A stretch of DNA of 64,000 bases from B30-G6 sp963701385 (GTDB taxonomy: Bacteria > Desulfobacterota > Desulfobacteria > Desulfobacterales > B30-G6), in contig CAVOZW010000012.1 in the NCBI GenBank assembly GCA_963701385.1, forward strand, positions 47,553 through 111,552, read 5' to 3'. Under the pieces are notes generated by a model that did no database searches, had not been told where the DNA came from, and was given only the letters and a program-made list of their open reading frames with translations. Shown here piece by piece: positions 38,203 through 48,528 of this stretch. The stretch's first letter is position 1; each line of letters opens with the position of its first letter. A program made the position numbers and the translations under genes.

Positions 38203-40367
38203 AACTATCCATATCAAAAAATGCACGGGTCGTTCTGGAGAAGCGCTATCTGAAAAAAGACGCCAGCGGAAATGCCATTGAATCGCCGGAAAACATGTTT
38301 CAGCGGGTCGCCAGGAGCGTGGCCGAAGCAGATAGACTGTTTGACCCCGATAGTGACGTCGGTAAATCGGAAAAAAAGTTTCAAAAACTCCTCACAAACC
38401 TTTGGTTTTTGCCTAATTCGCCCACCATGATGAATGCAGGCAGACGCCTGGGACAGCTGGCCGCTTGTTTCGTTCTACCCATAGAAGACTCCATGGAGTC
38501 TATCTTTGAAACCGTCAAACACACAGCCATGATTCACAAAAGTGGCGGCGGGACGGGCTTCTCCTTTTCAAAAATCAGACCTGCCAAAGATGTGGTTCTC
38601 TCTACGGCAGGTGTTTCGAGCGGTCCGCTATCCTTTATGACCGTGTTCGATATCGCGACAGAAACCGTCAAGCAGGGGGGTACGCGACGCGGTGCCAATA
38701 TGGGTGTTCTACGCGTCGATCACCCTGACATTGAAGCCTTTATCAAAACCAAGAATGACCTGACCCGCTTGAACAACTTCAACATTTCGGTCAGCCTGAC
38801 GAAACAATTCATGGACGCCCTGGCTGTCAAGACCGATTTCGACCTGGTCAACCCGCGTACCGGCAAGACGGTCCAACGTGTTTCCGCACAAAAGATTTTC
38901 GATATGATCGTTCACTCCGCCTGGAAAACAGGGGAGCCTGGTATTCTGTTTATCGATAAAATCAATGCCGACAACCCAACAAAACAGATTGGGGACATCG
39001 AAGCGACAAACCCATGTGGGGAGCAGCCATTGCTGCCATATGAATCCTGTACGCTGGGATCTATCAATCTTTCCCAAATGGTGACAAAAAACAGCCTCAA
39101 TACGAACCGTCTGAAACGGACCATCCATGATGCGGTACACTTTTTGGACAATGTCATCGAAATGAACAGGTATCCCCTGCCCCAAATAGAATCCATAAGC
39201 AAAGCCAACCGAAAAATCGGACTGGGCGTCATGGGCTTTGCCGACCTACTGCTAAAACTGGGAATTCCCTATGATTCCGATGACGCCGTATTGAAAGGTG
39301 AGTTCATTATGGAATTCATCTCTCGCGAATCTAAAGCGGCCTCTGCCTCATTGGCTGAAAAACGCGGCAATTTCAAAAACTATCCCGGCAGCATCTATGA
39401 CACGACCGATACGCCCTACATGCGAAATGCCGCCACAACGACCATCGCACCCACCGGTACTATCAGTATCATCGCGGGTGTTTCGAGTGGTATTGAGCCG
39501 GTATTTTCAATCGTTCAAACGCGTCGCGTGCTGGATGGTGAGACGCTGTATGACGTGCATCCCCTGTTCGTCAAGGCGGCCAAAGCAGCTCATTTTTTCC
39601 ACAAGAACCTGATCGATAAAATCACCGCCGGCATCTCTATTGCGAAAATCGACGAGGTTCCGGAACAGATCAAAACCTTGTTCAAAACATCTCTCGACAT
39701 TTCACCGCAGTGGCATGTCAAAATTCAGGCCGCCTTTCAGAAACACACCGACAACGCTGTTTCGAAAACCGTCAACCTGCCGGCAGAAGCGACCGAAAAA
39801 GATGTGCAAGAAATATATCTTTCAGCCTACAAACTCGGCTGTAAAGGGGTCACTATTTATCGCTACGGCAGTCGTGACAAGCAGGTTCTGAACCTTGGAA
39901 CAGATTCGAAAGACAGGCCGATTATTGCACCGAGACCGAGACCCTTGCGAACACGCGGCATGACAGAGCGGATCCAGACGGGTTGTGGGAAACTCTATGT
40001 CACTATTAATTCAGACACCAAAGGCATGTGTGAAGTGTTTGCCCAGATGGGGAAAACCGGTGGCTGTGCATCGTCTCAGATAGAAGCAGCCGGCCGGCTT
40101 GCATCGCTGGCATTGCGTTCCGGTGTGAACGTGGATGCCATTATCAGGCAACTCACCGGCATTCGCTGCCCGTCACCGGCCTGGCAGAATGGCAAAATGG
40201 TCCTGTCCTGCCCGGACGCCATGGCACAGGTTTTAAAAAACCTGACCAATTCCGATGTAACCGAAAGCGCTGTTCTCATGGGCGGATGCCCGGAGTGTGG
40301 TGGTGTGCTGTCACATGAGGAGGGCTGTCTTAACTGTCACTCGTGTGGGTTTTCCAAATGCAACTAA
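38199..40367 (+). CDS. nrdJ: Adenosylcobalamin-dependent ribonucleotide reductase (class II)
   Basis: 722 residues. The N-terminal part has NLWFLPNSPTMMNAG and SGGGTGFSFSKIRP. The barrel holds the active-site NPCGEQPLLPYESC, with the thiyl-radical Cys, and ATTTIAPTGTISIIAG. The C-terminus carries a zinc-type cluster, CPECG ... CLNCHSCGFSKC, typical of NrdJ. It makes deoxyribonucleotides without oxygen, consistent with an anaerobe, and needs B12. It overlaps coaD by 4 bp, an unusual coupling of CoA and dNTP synthesis genes. Confidence 0.95.
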   Translation: MKLSISKNARVVLEKRYLKKDASGNAIESPENMFQRVARSVAEADRLFDPDSDVGKSEKKFQKLLTNLWFLPNSPTMMNAGRRLGQLAACFVLPIEDSMESIFETVKHTAMIHKSGGGTGFSFSKIRPAKDVVLSTAGVSSGPLSFMTVFDIATETVKQGGTRRGANMGVLRVDHPDIEAFIKTKNDLTRLNNFNISVSLTKQFMDALAVKTDFDLVNPRTGKTVQRVSAQKIFDMIVHSAWKTGEPGILFIDKINADNPTKQIGDIEATNPCGEQPLLPYESCTLGSINLSQMVTKNSLNTNRLKRTIHDAVHFLDNVIEMNRYPLPQIESISKANRKIGLGVMGFADLLLKLGIPYDSDDAVLKGEFIMEFISRESKAASASLAEKRGNFKNYPGSIYDTTDTPYMRNAATTTIAPTGTISIIAGVSSGIEPVFSIVQTRRVLDGETLYDVHPLFVKAAKAAHFFHKNLIDKITAGISIAKIDEVPEQIKTLFKTSLDISPQWHVKIQAAFQKHTDNAVSKTVNLPAEATEKDVQEIYLSAYKLGCKGVTIYRYGSRDKQVLNLGTDSKDRPIIAPRPRPLRTRGMTERIQTGCGKLYVTINSDTKGMCEVFAQMGKTGGCASSQIEAAGRLASLALRSGVNVDAIIRQLTGIRCPSPAWQNGKMVLSCPDAMAQVLKNLTNSDVTESAVLMGGCPECGGVLSHEEGCLNCHSCGFSKCN

Positions 40368-40368
40368 C

Positions 40369-40497
40369 CTGATCAGGTCTGGTGCTGTATCAGCGACCAC
40401 CAGCAACGCCGGTGGATGATGAAGGGCGATATTTAGCCTGTAAGGTAGCATCATGCTACGATGCCAGGTTGAAATGTCTTGCACCAGAGCCGATCAG
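40369..40497. repeat. Imperfect palindromic element related to that at 16.1 kb
   Basis: The outer arms CTGATCAGGTCTGGTGC (40369-40385) and GCACCAGAGCCGATCAG (40481-40497) pair with two mismatches. The centre GTAGCAT-C-ATGCTAC (40445-40459) is a perfect palindrome, and GATATTTAGCCTG before it pairs with CAGGTTGAAATGTC after it. The left half carries an extra small hairpin, CCACC...GGTGG. It separates convergent genes and may also terminate transcription. Confidence 0.6.
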
Positions 40498-40549
40498 AAT
40501 TGTGAACTTTTCGAGGAAAACAGTACAATTCTCCGCCTGGAAAAGTTGA

Positions 40550-41131
40550 TTAAAAGATAAGCTTGATCAGAAAAAAACTGGCCACCAGCAAAACGGTAAA
40601 GGCAACCGCCAGAACATCAAAATATTGGTCGATAAAAGACTGAATTCGGGGCCCGAACACAAAGAGAAGCCCCCCCACCAGAAAAAATCTGGCCGATCGC
40701 GAAACTGCCGAGGCAAGCAAAAAAATCAAGAAATGGATCCTGAACGCACCGGCTGATATGGTGAAGACCTTGTAGGGAATCGGTGTAAAACCGGCAATTC
40801 CGACAGCCCATGCATCGTATTGATTATACAAAGACGCTATGGTGGCGACCTTTTCCGTAAGCCCATAGAACGCAAGAACCTTGTGCCCCACCACCGCCAT
40901 GAACTGCCAGCCGATCAAATAGCCCACGATGCCGCCAAGAACCGAACCGACAGAACAGATCAGGGCAAACATCAGTGCTTTTTTCGGTTTGCCCACCGCC
41001 AGGGCTATCAAAAGCACATCCGGGGGTATCGGAAAAAACGACGATTCACTGAAAGCAAGAATGAAAAGAGCCCAACTGCCATACGGCGTATCGGCCCACT
41101 TTATTACCCACTTGTATAGCTTTTTGAACAT
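40550..41131 (-). CDS. YqaA-family (VTT/DedA-related) membrane protein
   Basis: 193 residues with about five hydrophobic segments and the SNARE-associated/VTT pattern: FSESSFFPIPPDVLLIALA, GSVLGGIVGYLIG and a GFTPIPYKVFTISAG re-entrant stretch. Relatives may act as lipid scramblases or in membrane homeostasis. ATG 41131. It is a single gene convergent with nrdJ. Confidence 0.8.
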   Translation of the reverse strand: MFKKLYKWVIKWADTPYGSWALFILAFSESSFFPIPPDVLLIALAVGKPKKALMFALICSVGSVLGGIVGYLIGWQFMAVVGHKVLAFYGLTEKVATIASLYNQYDAWAVGIAGFTPIPYKVFTISAGAFRIHFLIFLLASAVSRSARFFLVGGLLFVFGPRIQSFIDQYFDVLAVAFTVLLVASFFLIKLIF

Positions 41132-41167
41132 GTGAATCTATTCTGGTAGGTTCATAAAAGTTCTGGG

Positions 41168-41824
41168 TTATTCTTTCCATCCCTGCTCGCCGACAAGTTT
41201 GACAAATCTGCAACCGCCTAAGTTTGTCTCGTGCACGCCCTTTTCGTCTTTGGTTATCCTGATTAACTCCTGTGAATTACGATTTCCCACCGGAACGACC
41301 ATCCGACCCCCCATGGCAAGTTGGTCTACCAGCGTTTTCGGTATATTTGGCGCTCCTGCCGTCACGATGATCGCATCAAAAGGGCTTTCATCTTTCCAGC
41401 CAGTAGTTCCATCGGAATATCGTGTAACAATATTGTAATACCGCAAGGTGTCAAAAAGGCGGCGGGTCTTGATAAAAAGTGAGTGGAGTCTTTCGATGGT
41501 ATACACCCGGAACACAATTTCGGCAAGAATCGCTGCCTGATAACCGGATCCTGTGCCAATTTCCAGCACCCTGTCCTCATGCCTCAGTTGCAGGGCCTGG
41601 GTCATTTCGGCTACGATGAAGGGTTGGGATATGGTTTGCTGGGCACCGATGGGCAACGGAAAATCACCATAGGCCTGATCCATCAGCGCCTCACTGACAA
41701 AAAGGTGCCTAGGGACCGTGCCCATGGCAAGCAGTACATTCGGGTCGTGAATGCCACGCGCTTCGATCTGTTTATCCACCATTTCCAGACGCTGGCGTGC
41801 AAATTTTCTTGACTCATATTTCAT
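41168..41824 (-). CDS. pcm: Protein-L-isoaspartate O-methyltransferase
   Basis: 218 residues. RHLFVSEALMDQAYGDFPLPIG, QTISQPFIVAEM and VLEIGTGSGYQAA are the family motifs. It repairs isoaspartyl residues using SAM. ATG 41824 gives the usual short lead before MVDKQIEARGI; the open frame upstream to 42100 runs into the region of a divergent gene and is not likely coding. No clear ribosome site. Confidence 0.9.
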   Translation of the reverse strand: MKYESRKFARQRLEMVDKQIEARGIHDPNVLLAMGTVPRHLFVSEALMDQAYGDFPLPIGAQQTISQPFIVAEMTQALQLRHEDRVLEIGTGSGYQAAILAEIVFRVYTIERLHSLFIKTRRLFDTLRYYNIVTRYSDGTTGWKDESPFDAIIVTAGAPNIPKTLVDQLAMGGRMVVPVGNRNSQELIRITKDEKGVHETNLGGCRFVKLVGEQGWKE

Positions 41825-42023
41825 GGGCAGATGTCTATCAGAACAATGCCTTTCCGTCAATCTATCAACACCCGATTGTGCCGGGCTATCTTCGGCTAGC
41901 TTCGTTCTTCGAATGAATGAAATAAGATGAAGGTGAAAATGCGTTTTACCTAGAAAAACCACTTGAATTTTATATAAAACTTGTCCACAATATCCCATCT
42001 CAACCATTGGGCCGAGAGGATGT

Positions 42024-43025
42024 ATGAATAGCACAAAACATATCGCCATGGCGATCTTTTTTTCATTCGTCATATTGGCCATCGGTACCTTCGGATACAT
42101 GATGATCGAAGGGTGGACTTTTTTGGACTCTCTTTACATGACCGTTATAACCTATTCCACGGTCGGTTTTGGGGAGGTTCACTCCATTTCTGAAGTCGGA
42201 CGCCTGTACACCCTTTTCCTAATCTTTATAGGGGTCGGTTTTTTTATGTATGTGGCAGGTTCCGTCATACAGTACATGGTTGAGGGAAATATTCGTTCCG
42301 TGCTGGGGAGGAGAAAATTGGACAGAAAAATCAATCATTTAAAAAATCATTACATCATTTGCGGCTACGGGCGGATCGGCAAGGTCATCTGCGAAACATT
42401 GAATAGATCACCCATCGATCTGGTGGTGATAGAGAGCAATGAAAAACTGGTTCCCGAAATGGACACAGACCAGATACTCTATCTTTGGGGGGATGCCTCC
42501 GATGAGTCCCTGTTGGTTCAAGCCGGCATTCAGCGTGCCAGGGGGCTTGTGGCAGCCTTGGGAACGGATGCGGAAAATGTTTTCCTCGTATTGACAGCCA
42601 GACAGCTGGCGCCGGATATTTTGATAACCGCCCGGGCCTCTGATATAAATGTATCAAAAAAACTTCGCGCTGCCGGCGCCGATATCGTCGAATCCCCTTA
42701 TGAAATGGGAGCCTTGCGGATGGCACAACGCATCACGCGCCCAACAGTCACGACATTTCTGGATTTTGCCTTTGGATTGGCACGGACAGACATTCAAATG
42801 GAAGAAATCCCCGTCGCCACCAATTCCCCCCTGAATGATGTCATGCTCAAGGATTCGGGCATCCGCCAAAAATTCAACCTGATCATCATTGCCATCAAAA
42901 AACCGGATGGCAACATGATTTTTAACCCCTCATTCGAGGCCAGGATTTCGTCTGGTGATACGGTCATTGCAGTTGGTGAAAGTAAAAACCTGCAGGATCT
43001 CGAGGAGATATTGAATCCTTGCTGA
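42024..43025 (+). CDS. Two-helix potassium channel with RCK domains
   Basis: 333 residues. Two membrane helices (about 7-27 and 62-87) flank a pore loop with YSTVGFGEVHS; the selectivity filter is TVGFGE instead of TVGYGD. A TrkA-N/RCK domain (IICGYGRIGKVICETL, WGDASDESLL) and a TrkA-C domain follow. It is an MthK-like ligand-gated K+ channel. GAGAGGATGT lies before the ATG. The gene diverges from pcm. Confidence 0.85.
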   Translation: MNSTKHIAMAIFFSFVILAIGTFGYMMIEGWTFLDSLYMTVITYSTVGFGEVHSISEVGRLYTLFLIFIGVGFFMYVAGSVIQYMVEGNIRSVLGRRKLDRKINHLKNHYIICGYGRIGKVICETLNRSPIDLVVIESNEKLVPEMDTDQILYLWGDASDESLLVQAGIQRARGLVAALGTDAENVFLVLTARQLAPDILITARASDINVSKKLRAAGADIVESPYEMGALRMAQRITRPTVTTFLDFAFGLARTDIQMEEIPVATNSPLNDVMLKDSGIRQKFNLIIIAIKKPDGNMIFNPSFEARISSGDTVIAVGESKNLQDLEEILNPC

Positions 43026-43063
43026 GAGTTGATCTAACCCACCTATTTCATGAAACCTTCAAA

Positions 43064-43651
43064 TTATATCTTATAGATAATCCGATCTTCCGTGATGATG
43101 ATGTCCATGAACCTGTCATGGGGCTCCATGGGAACTTGTTGAACGATCTGGCATTCCAGTGACAAGGCAACCTTGCGGGTGGTAATGGGCAATTTACCGA
43201 TAAATCTGTCGTAATAGCCTTCGCCGGAACCGATCCTGCCTCCTTTTTCATCCAGTGCGACCCCTGGGATAATGGCGATGTCGATGCGTTCTATCGGTAT
43301 GATTTTACAGCGTTCCGGGTTCGGTTCCAGGATATTGCGCGGTCCAAGGAGCATGTCCGCCTCAAACGAATCAACCTTGAAAAGTTGCATTCTGCGCTTT
43401 TCCGTATTGAACGCCGGAAGTGCAACGATTTTACGAAAATCAAAACAACGCTGGATAATACCTTTCGTATCGACCGCAAATTTTTGTGGCATGTATAACA
43501 ACGAAATGTTTGATTCCAGAAAATTTGCAAATCCAAAAAGCCGTTTTTCAATTTGAGACGTCTTCGTTGCCAATTCCTCTGCGGAAAGGGTCTGAATAAC
43601 CTTGATAACGCGGTCACGGATATCGCCTTTTGATTCTTGAACTTCTTCCAT
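43064..43651 (-). CDS. 5-formyltetrahydrofolate cyclo-ligase family protein
   Basis: 195 residues. The conserved C-terminal block GVALDEKGGRIGSGEGYYDRF is clear and the ATP-binding N-terminal region is present. It converts 5-formyl-THF to 5,10-methenyl-THF. The neighbouring gap 43652-43898 was checked for 6S RNA, which often lies next to this gene elsewhere; none was recognised. Confidence 0.88.
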   Translation of the reverse strand: MEEVQESKGDIRDRVIKVIQTLSAEELATKTSQIEKRLFGFANFLESNISLLYMPQKFAVDTKGIIQRCFDFRKIVALPAFNTEKRRMQLFKVDSFEADMLLGPRNILEPNPERCKIIPIERIDIAIIPGVALDEKGGRIGSGEGYYDRFIGKLPITTRKVALSLECQIVQQVPMEPHDRFMDIIITEDRIIYKI

Positions 43652-43898
43652 GGTATTCTCCGGAAATGAAAATTAAAACATGTGCACGCCATTTGTATGA
43701 ACGAAGTAATATAATAAATATTTTTAAAAAAGTCAACTTTCAATAATCATTGACTAAATTGACCAAGCATGTTAGATCGACGCTACATTGACAAGCCCGA
43801 ATCAATCGTTTTTTTTCTTCCTGATTCGTCTCAACTCATGAAATTTGTCAAAATGGAATACCCTGATACGGCTCAACACAATCCGATATGAGATGGCT

Positions 43899-45173
43899 AT
43901 GCTGGAAATCAAATTCGTAAGAGATCACCTGGATGAGATCGACAAAATGCTGATAAATCGTGGCAGCATGGCAGACTTGTCACAGTTCAAAGCAGCAGAT
44001 GACAGAAGAAGAGAGATACTGTTTGAAATTGAAGCGCTCAGGCATCGCCGAAATGTTGTCTCAGACCAGATCGCCGAAATGAAAAAAGCAGCTGAAAATG
44101 CGAATACACTCGTCGCTGACATGAGAGACGTTGCCAAAAAAATAAAAGCGTTGGAAATACCATTAGCAGAAAATGAGCAATATACGCGGGAAATCTTGAT
44201 GCAGATACCCAATCAGCCGCATGCATCCGTTCCGCTTGGTAGCGGCAGCACCGACAACCCGATTATCAAAACGGTTGGCGATTGCCCGGATTTTCCATTC
44301 GAACCCATGCCCCACTGGACACTCGGTGAACGGCTGGGTATCCTCGATTTCGATCGGGCAGCCAAGATATCCGGGGCCCGTTTTCCACTCTACTTTGGCG
44401 CCGGCGCAAGACTTGAGCGGGCGCTGATCAATTTTATGCTCGATATCCACACCGGTGAACACGGATACATGGAAGTCCTGCCGCCGTTCATTGTCAATAG
44501 CAACAGCATGATGAATACCGGCCAGTTACCCAAATTTAAGGATGACCTGTTTAAGATCGAAGAATGGCCCTATTACCTCGTACCCACGGCCGAAGTACCG
44601 CTAACCAATATCCACCAGGGAGAAATCCTTGACGAATCAGACCTGCCGATCCTTTACACCGCCCATACACCCTGTTTCCGGTCGGAAGCAGGTTCCTACG
44701 GTAAAGACACGCGGGGGCTCATTCGTCAGCACCAGTTCAACAAAGTCGAACTGGTTAAATTTTCAACGCCTGAGAATTCCTATGCTGAACTGGAAAAGCT
44801 ATTGCAAAATGCAGAGAGAATCTTGGGCATTCTGGAGTTGCCCTATCAAATTGTCACCCTCTGTAGCGGTGACCTTGGTTTTTCAGCTGCAAAAACATAT
44901 GATATCGAAGTCTGGATGCCCTCTCAGAAGGTATATCGGGAAATTTCGTCCTGCAGCAATTTTGAAGATTTTCAGGCCCGGCGCGCCAATATTCGATTTC
45001 GCAGAAAAGGGAAAAAGGGCACGGAACTGGTTCACACTCTCAATGGTTCGGGATTGGCCGTCGGTCGAACCGTCGCAGCGATTCTTGAAAACTGCCAACA
45101 GGCCGATGGCACGATATTCATTCCCAAAGCACTTCGACCGTATATGGGCAACATGAAAAAAATAGAACCATGA
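43899..45173 (+). CDS. serS: Seryl-tRNA synthetase
   Basis: 424 residues, usual for bacterial SerRS. The N-terminal coiled-coil arm (about 30-100) precedes the class II core: motif 2 FRSEAGSYGKDTRGLIRQHQ and motif 3 LNGSGLAVGRTVAAILEN. ATG 43899 matches the family start MLEIKFVRDHLDEI; in-frame codons further upstream do not. The stop overlaps thrC by 4 bp. Confidence 0.95.
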   Translation: MLEIKFVRDHLDEIDKMLINRGSMADLSQFKAADDRRREILFEIEALRHRRNVVSDQIAEMKKAAENANTLVADMRDVAKKIKALEIPLAENEQYTREILMQIPNQPHASVPLGSGSTDNPIIKTVGDCPDFPFEPMPHWTLGERLGILDFDRAAKISGARFPLYFGAGARLERALINFMLDIHTGEHGYMEVLPPFIVNSNSMMNTGQLPKFKDDLFKIEEWPYYLVPTAEVPLTNIHQGEILDESDLPILYTAHTPCFRSEAGSYGKDTRGLIRQHQFNKVELVKFSTPENSYAELEKLLQNAERILGILELPYQIVTLCSGDLGFSAAKTYDIEVWMPSQKVYREISSCSNFEDFQARRANIRFRRKGKKGTELVHTLNGSGLAVGRTVAAILENCQQADGTIFIPKALRPYMGNMKKIEP

Positions 45174-46684
45174 AAATCGATGATTTTCCCAATGATATTC
45201 AATCGCATCTGATTCCGAAATTGGCCGGCGACATCCGTTATCGATGTTTGGGCTGCGGCAGGGAACACCCCATTGAAACACTGCTCTATACCTGCCCCCA
45301 ATGCGGCGCTGTTCTGCTGCTCTTTGACAGGACTTTCGATCGATTGAAATCCATCCCCGGCAAGACGTGGCACAAGATCTTCGACTATCGCCGAATGCTG
45401 AATATTCCTTCACTGAAAGGTATCTACCGCTATCATGAATTCCTGGGACCTGTCATTCCCCTCGATGCCGTTGTCTATCTCGGGGAAGGACATACCCCCC
45501 TGGTGGAAGCCAATTCTGCTTTATCACAACGGGTTGGAATCAAGTTCTTTTTTAAGAACGATGGACAAAACCCCAGTGCGTCCTTCAAGGACCGTGGCAT
45601 GGCAAGCGCGCTGAGCTATATTCATTTTCTGGTTCAACAGGGGTTCGTTTCCAACGTTCTGGCCATTTGTGCATCAACGGGTGACACGTCCGCGGCTGCC
45701 GCGCTTTATGCTGCCTATCTCCAGCCGCATATTAAGTCTGCAGTCCTTTTGCCACACAATAAAGTGACACCCCAGCAGTTATCGCAACCCCTGGGCAGCG
45801 GTGCGGCTGTTTTCGAAATCCCCGGTGTATTTGATGATTGCATGAAGGTCGTCGAAGCCTTGTCTGAGAACTATCATGTTGCCCTGTTAAACTCGAAAAA
45901 TGCCTGGAGAATCTTGGGCCAGGAATCTTTTTCATATGAAATCTCACAGGATTTCGAGTATGATATGCGAAAAAAGGTCGTCGTATTGCCCATAGGAAAC
46001 GCTGGTAACATCACAGCGGTTTTAAGTGGGTTTATCAAGTTTTACCAGACAGGCATCATCACCCAACTCCCCAAAGTGGTGGGGGTTCAGTCCGAACACG
46101 CCAACCCGGTTTTCCAGTACTATTCAGAACCGGACGAACGCAAGCGAAAATATAAACCCGTCCACGTCACCCCGAGTGTTGCCCAGGCCGCCATGATTGG
46201 CAATCCGGTTTCCATGCCGCGCGTCATCCAACTAGTGAATCAATACAACGCGCTATGTGGCCGACAGAACGTATTTGTGGTTGAAGTTGATGAGCAGTCG
46301 ATTATGGACTGGGAGCTTCTGGCAAACAGAAACGGTCACATCGCATGCACCCATGGGGGTGAATCTCTTGCTGGTCTTAGCAAGGCGATCAGCCATGGCT
46401 ACGTCCTCCCGGATGAGGTTGCGATCGTTGATTCAACGGCCCATGCATTGAAGTTTTCCGGTTTTCAGGAAATGTATTTCAACGACAGTTTCCCCGAGGT
46501 GTTCGATATTAAACCGGCCCCTGAACTGGTCAACACGCCGGTTTACGTAAATCCCCAGGACCTCAAAGATATTCCTGGGCCGGGTCGACCGTTATATGAT
46601 AAGGCACTGAAACATTTTGTGCAGCGAATTTCAGACGAAATTGCTTCGGCGCTAGCACTTAGGAAAATTGATGAAACAAGGTAA
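45170..46684 (+). CDS. thrC: Threonine synthase
   Basis: 504 residues. An N-terminal zinc ribbon (CLGCGREHPIETLLYTCPQC) precedes a fold-type II PLP domain with the PLP lysine in PSASFKDRGM and the phosphate-binding GNAGNITAVL. It converts phosphohomoserine to threonine. It overlaps serS by 4 bp and the LysM gene by 14 bp. Confidence 0.9.
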   Translation: MKIDDFPNDIQSHLIPKLAGDIRYRCLGCGREHPIETLLYTCPQCGAVLLLFDRTFDRLKSIPGKTWHKIFDYRRMLNIPSLKGIYRYHEFLGPVIPLDAVVYLGEGHTPLVEANSALSQRVGIKFFFKNDGQNPSASFKDRGMASALSYIHFLVQQGFVSNVLAICASTGDTSAAAALYAAYLQPHIKSAVLLPHNKVTPQQLSQPLGSGAAVFEIPGVFDDCMKVVEALSENYHVALLNSKNAWRILGQESFSYEISQDFEYDMRKKVVVLPIGNAGNITAVLSGFIKFYQTGIITQLPKVVGVQSEHANPVFQYYSEPDERKRKYKPVHVTPSVAQAAMIGNPVSMPRVIQLVNQYNALCGRQNVFVVEVDEQSIMDWELLANRNGHIACTHGGESLAGLSKAISHGYVLPDEVAIVDSTAHALKFSGFQEMYFNDSFPEVFDIKPAPELVNTPVYVNPQDLKDIPGPGRPLYDKALKHFVQRISDEIASALALRKIDETR

Positions 46685-48455
46685 TGGTTCCGCTATAAAA
46701 AGTGTCGCAGCACTTTTTGGCATGCTTTTGCTATGCTTGCTTTGTGTTGCCGTGACATCTTCCAGAAGCGCTGTGTTGTATAAAAGTTATCTGGTCAAGT
46801 ACGATCGTGGCTGGGATATTCTTTGCGATCCCTACGTGGTTCAAAATAACGACTGGGTATACAAGATATTTCGACAAAAGGGAGAGCTTTCTGCCAATGA
46901 TTTTCGTGAATTTATCAATATTTTCAAACGGCTTAATCCGCACATTCAAAATATCGATCAAATACGACCCAACCAGAATATCATCATCCCGTTAAAAAAA
47001 ATTGAACCCGGCACCTTCCCGAATCAATCATCAGGGGTCATATCCATCCCCTTTGTCACCATATCCAAGTTGTCCGACCTTCTCGATTCCTACGCCAAAC
47101 CCTATGAAGTCCGGAAAGGGAATACGATTTCCGAGCTGATAGCAGACAGATATGGAACATTTGGCAGCCAATCCTATCACGAGGGGCTTGAACTATTCAA
47201 AACCATCAACCCGCACGTGAACGACATCAATATTATCTATATTGGTCAGCAGATAAAGCTACCCGATGTCACCCTCAAAAATCAGGCCTGGTATCAGTCG
47301 TTGTTCGATACAGCCGGTCGGATCAAGGATGAGCTAACCGGAACCTCCCAGAAGGCCTCAGCCGTTTCACCGGTAACGACACATACGACTCCCAAAATTC
47401 CCGGCGATCCCATATCCGAAACCGCTGCTGTTCTGGACGGCAAATTGCTGGACAAGGGCACGTATTATTTTCCCCGCCAAGGTAGAGAGGACTTTGCCTT
47501 GAATCTGTCCCAATTTCCAGTCATGGAATTAAAGGACGGTTCCCGGGTCATTTTCGTAGACAAAACAGATGCCTCAAAGACCGACCTGCCTCTGCTGCGG
47601 TCCTTGTGGGAAAATGTCAATGTCATCGAAATCGAAAAAGACACCTCGGTTGACAGCATTTTAAGCGCTGTTTTCCAGAAAACGGAAAAAGAGATCACCG
47701 ATACCGAGATCTCCTTTTCTGATAATGGCATGGCGGTTGTCGTGACGGCGAAGTGGATCCAGCCCAACCCGCCTGATGAAGATGGCATCGTCCGTCATAC
47801 CTGTATTTCAGTGCTAGAAAAGACAACCCAAAAAACCTCTGATGCCATTGTTCGGTACTTGGATCAGCAGCATGTCATCATAAAAGACATTCTTGAAAAC
47901 GAGGTCGGGATCGATTCATTTGAGCGCAGTACTGCCTCATCGACACCTTTTGTCTTGCCCGATGTCATCACATTGACGCCGTTATACCGGACGGCGCTTG
48001 TCAGAGATCTGGTCGAGGCCATGGGGAATCAGTATTCCAAAGATATCACGGTTACTTTTCCCTATGCCGGAATTCAGGTACAGGCAGTATCGAATCTCGT
48101 TTCCACTGACAGTGGCAGGGAATTTTTAATCGACTTTGGTGACCTTTTTGGAGATGCTGTCGCGGAGATACAAAAAACAGGACTTGATGTGGTTCAGATA
48201 CATCCGGACGACAGCATGACCACGCTGATCACCCGTCTCCTGGATGCCATCGGCGAACCCTATGTCAGCGATCCCGTGTTCTATGGCGCAAAAAGGCCGG
48301 CCCTCTATAATACAAAAATTGAAATAAAGGGCTTCCTGGTAACCAAAAAAAAGGCTTCAAAGGTGTTGATTTCTTTAATTCCCTTGCATAATCGTGTGCT
48401 TCAGTTTTTTAATGAAGATGATGTCAAGGTGGTGTTAGCCGGCTTGCTCGAGTAA
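46671..48455 (+). CDS. LysM-domain exported protein
   Basis: 594 residues. An N-terminal hydrophobic segment (about 11-32) may be a signal peptide or anchor. Two LysM-like regions follow, one around DWVYKIFRQKG...IRPNQNIIIPLKK and one at YEVRKGNTISELIADRYG...IYIGQQIKLP. The remainder (about 240-594) is not recognised and contains repeats of a beta-alpha kind. LysM domains bind peptidoglycan. ATG 46671 follows AGGAAAATTG, inside thrC. Confidence 0.7.
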   Translation: MKQGNGSAIKSVAALFGMLLLCLLCVAVTSSRSAVLYKSYLVKYDRGWDILCDPYVVQNNDWVYKIFRQKGELSANDFREFINIFKRLNPHIQNIDQIRPNQNIIIPLKKIEPGTFPNQSSGVISIPFVTISKLSDLLDSYAKPYEVRKGNTISELIADRYGTFGSQSYHEGLELFKTINPHVNDINIIYIGQQIKLPDVTLKNQAWYQSLFDTAGRIKDELTGTSQKASAVSPVTTHTTPKIPGDPISETAAVLDGKLLDKGTYYFPRQGREDFALNLSQFPVMELKDGSRVIFVDKTDASKTDLPLLRSLWENVNVIEIEKDTSVDSILSAVFQKTEKEITDTEISFSDNGMAVVVTAKWIQPNPPDEDGIVRHTCISVLEKTTQKTSDAIVRYLDQQHVIIKDILENEVGIDSFERSTASSTPFVLPDVITLTPLYRTALVRDLVEAMGNQYSKDITVTFPYAGIQVQAVSNLVSTDSGREFLIDFGDLFGDAVAEIQKTGLDVVQIHPDDSMTTLITRLLDAIGEPYVSDPVFYGAKRPALYNTKIEIKGFLVTKKKASKVLISLIPLHNRVLQFFNEDDVKVVLAGLLE

Positions 48456-48528
48456 AACGATCAGGCGGGTCCAATACGTTCACAAACCAGATTTGCTGCT
48501 ATAGGAAAGGACCGCGTTGGGAGCTAAT

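Noticed and set aside
43652..43898. Possible 6S RNA next to the 5-formyl-THF cyclo-ligase gene
   Set aside because: This position is common for ssrS, but no long bulged hairpin was found.
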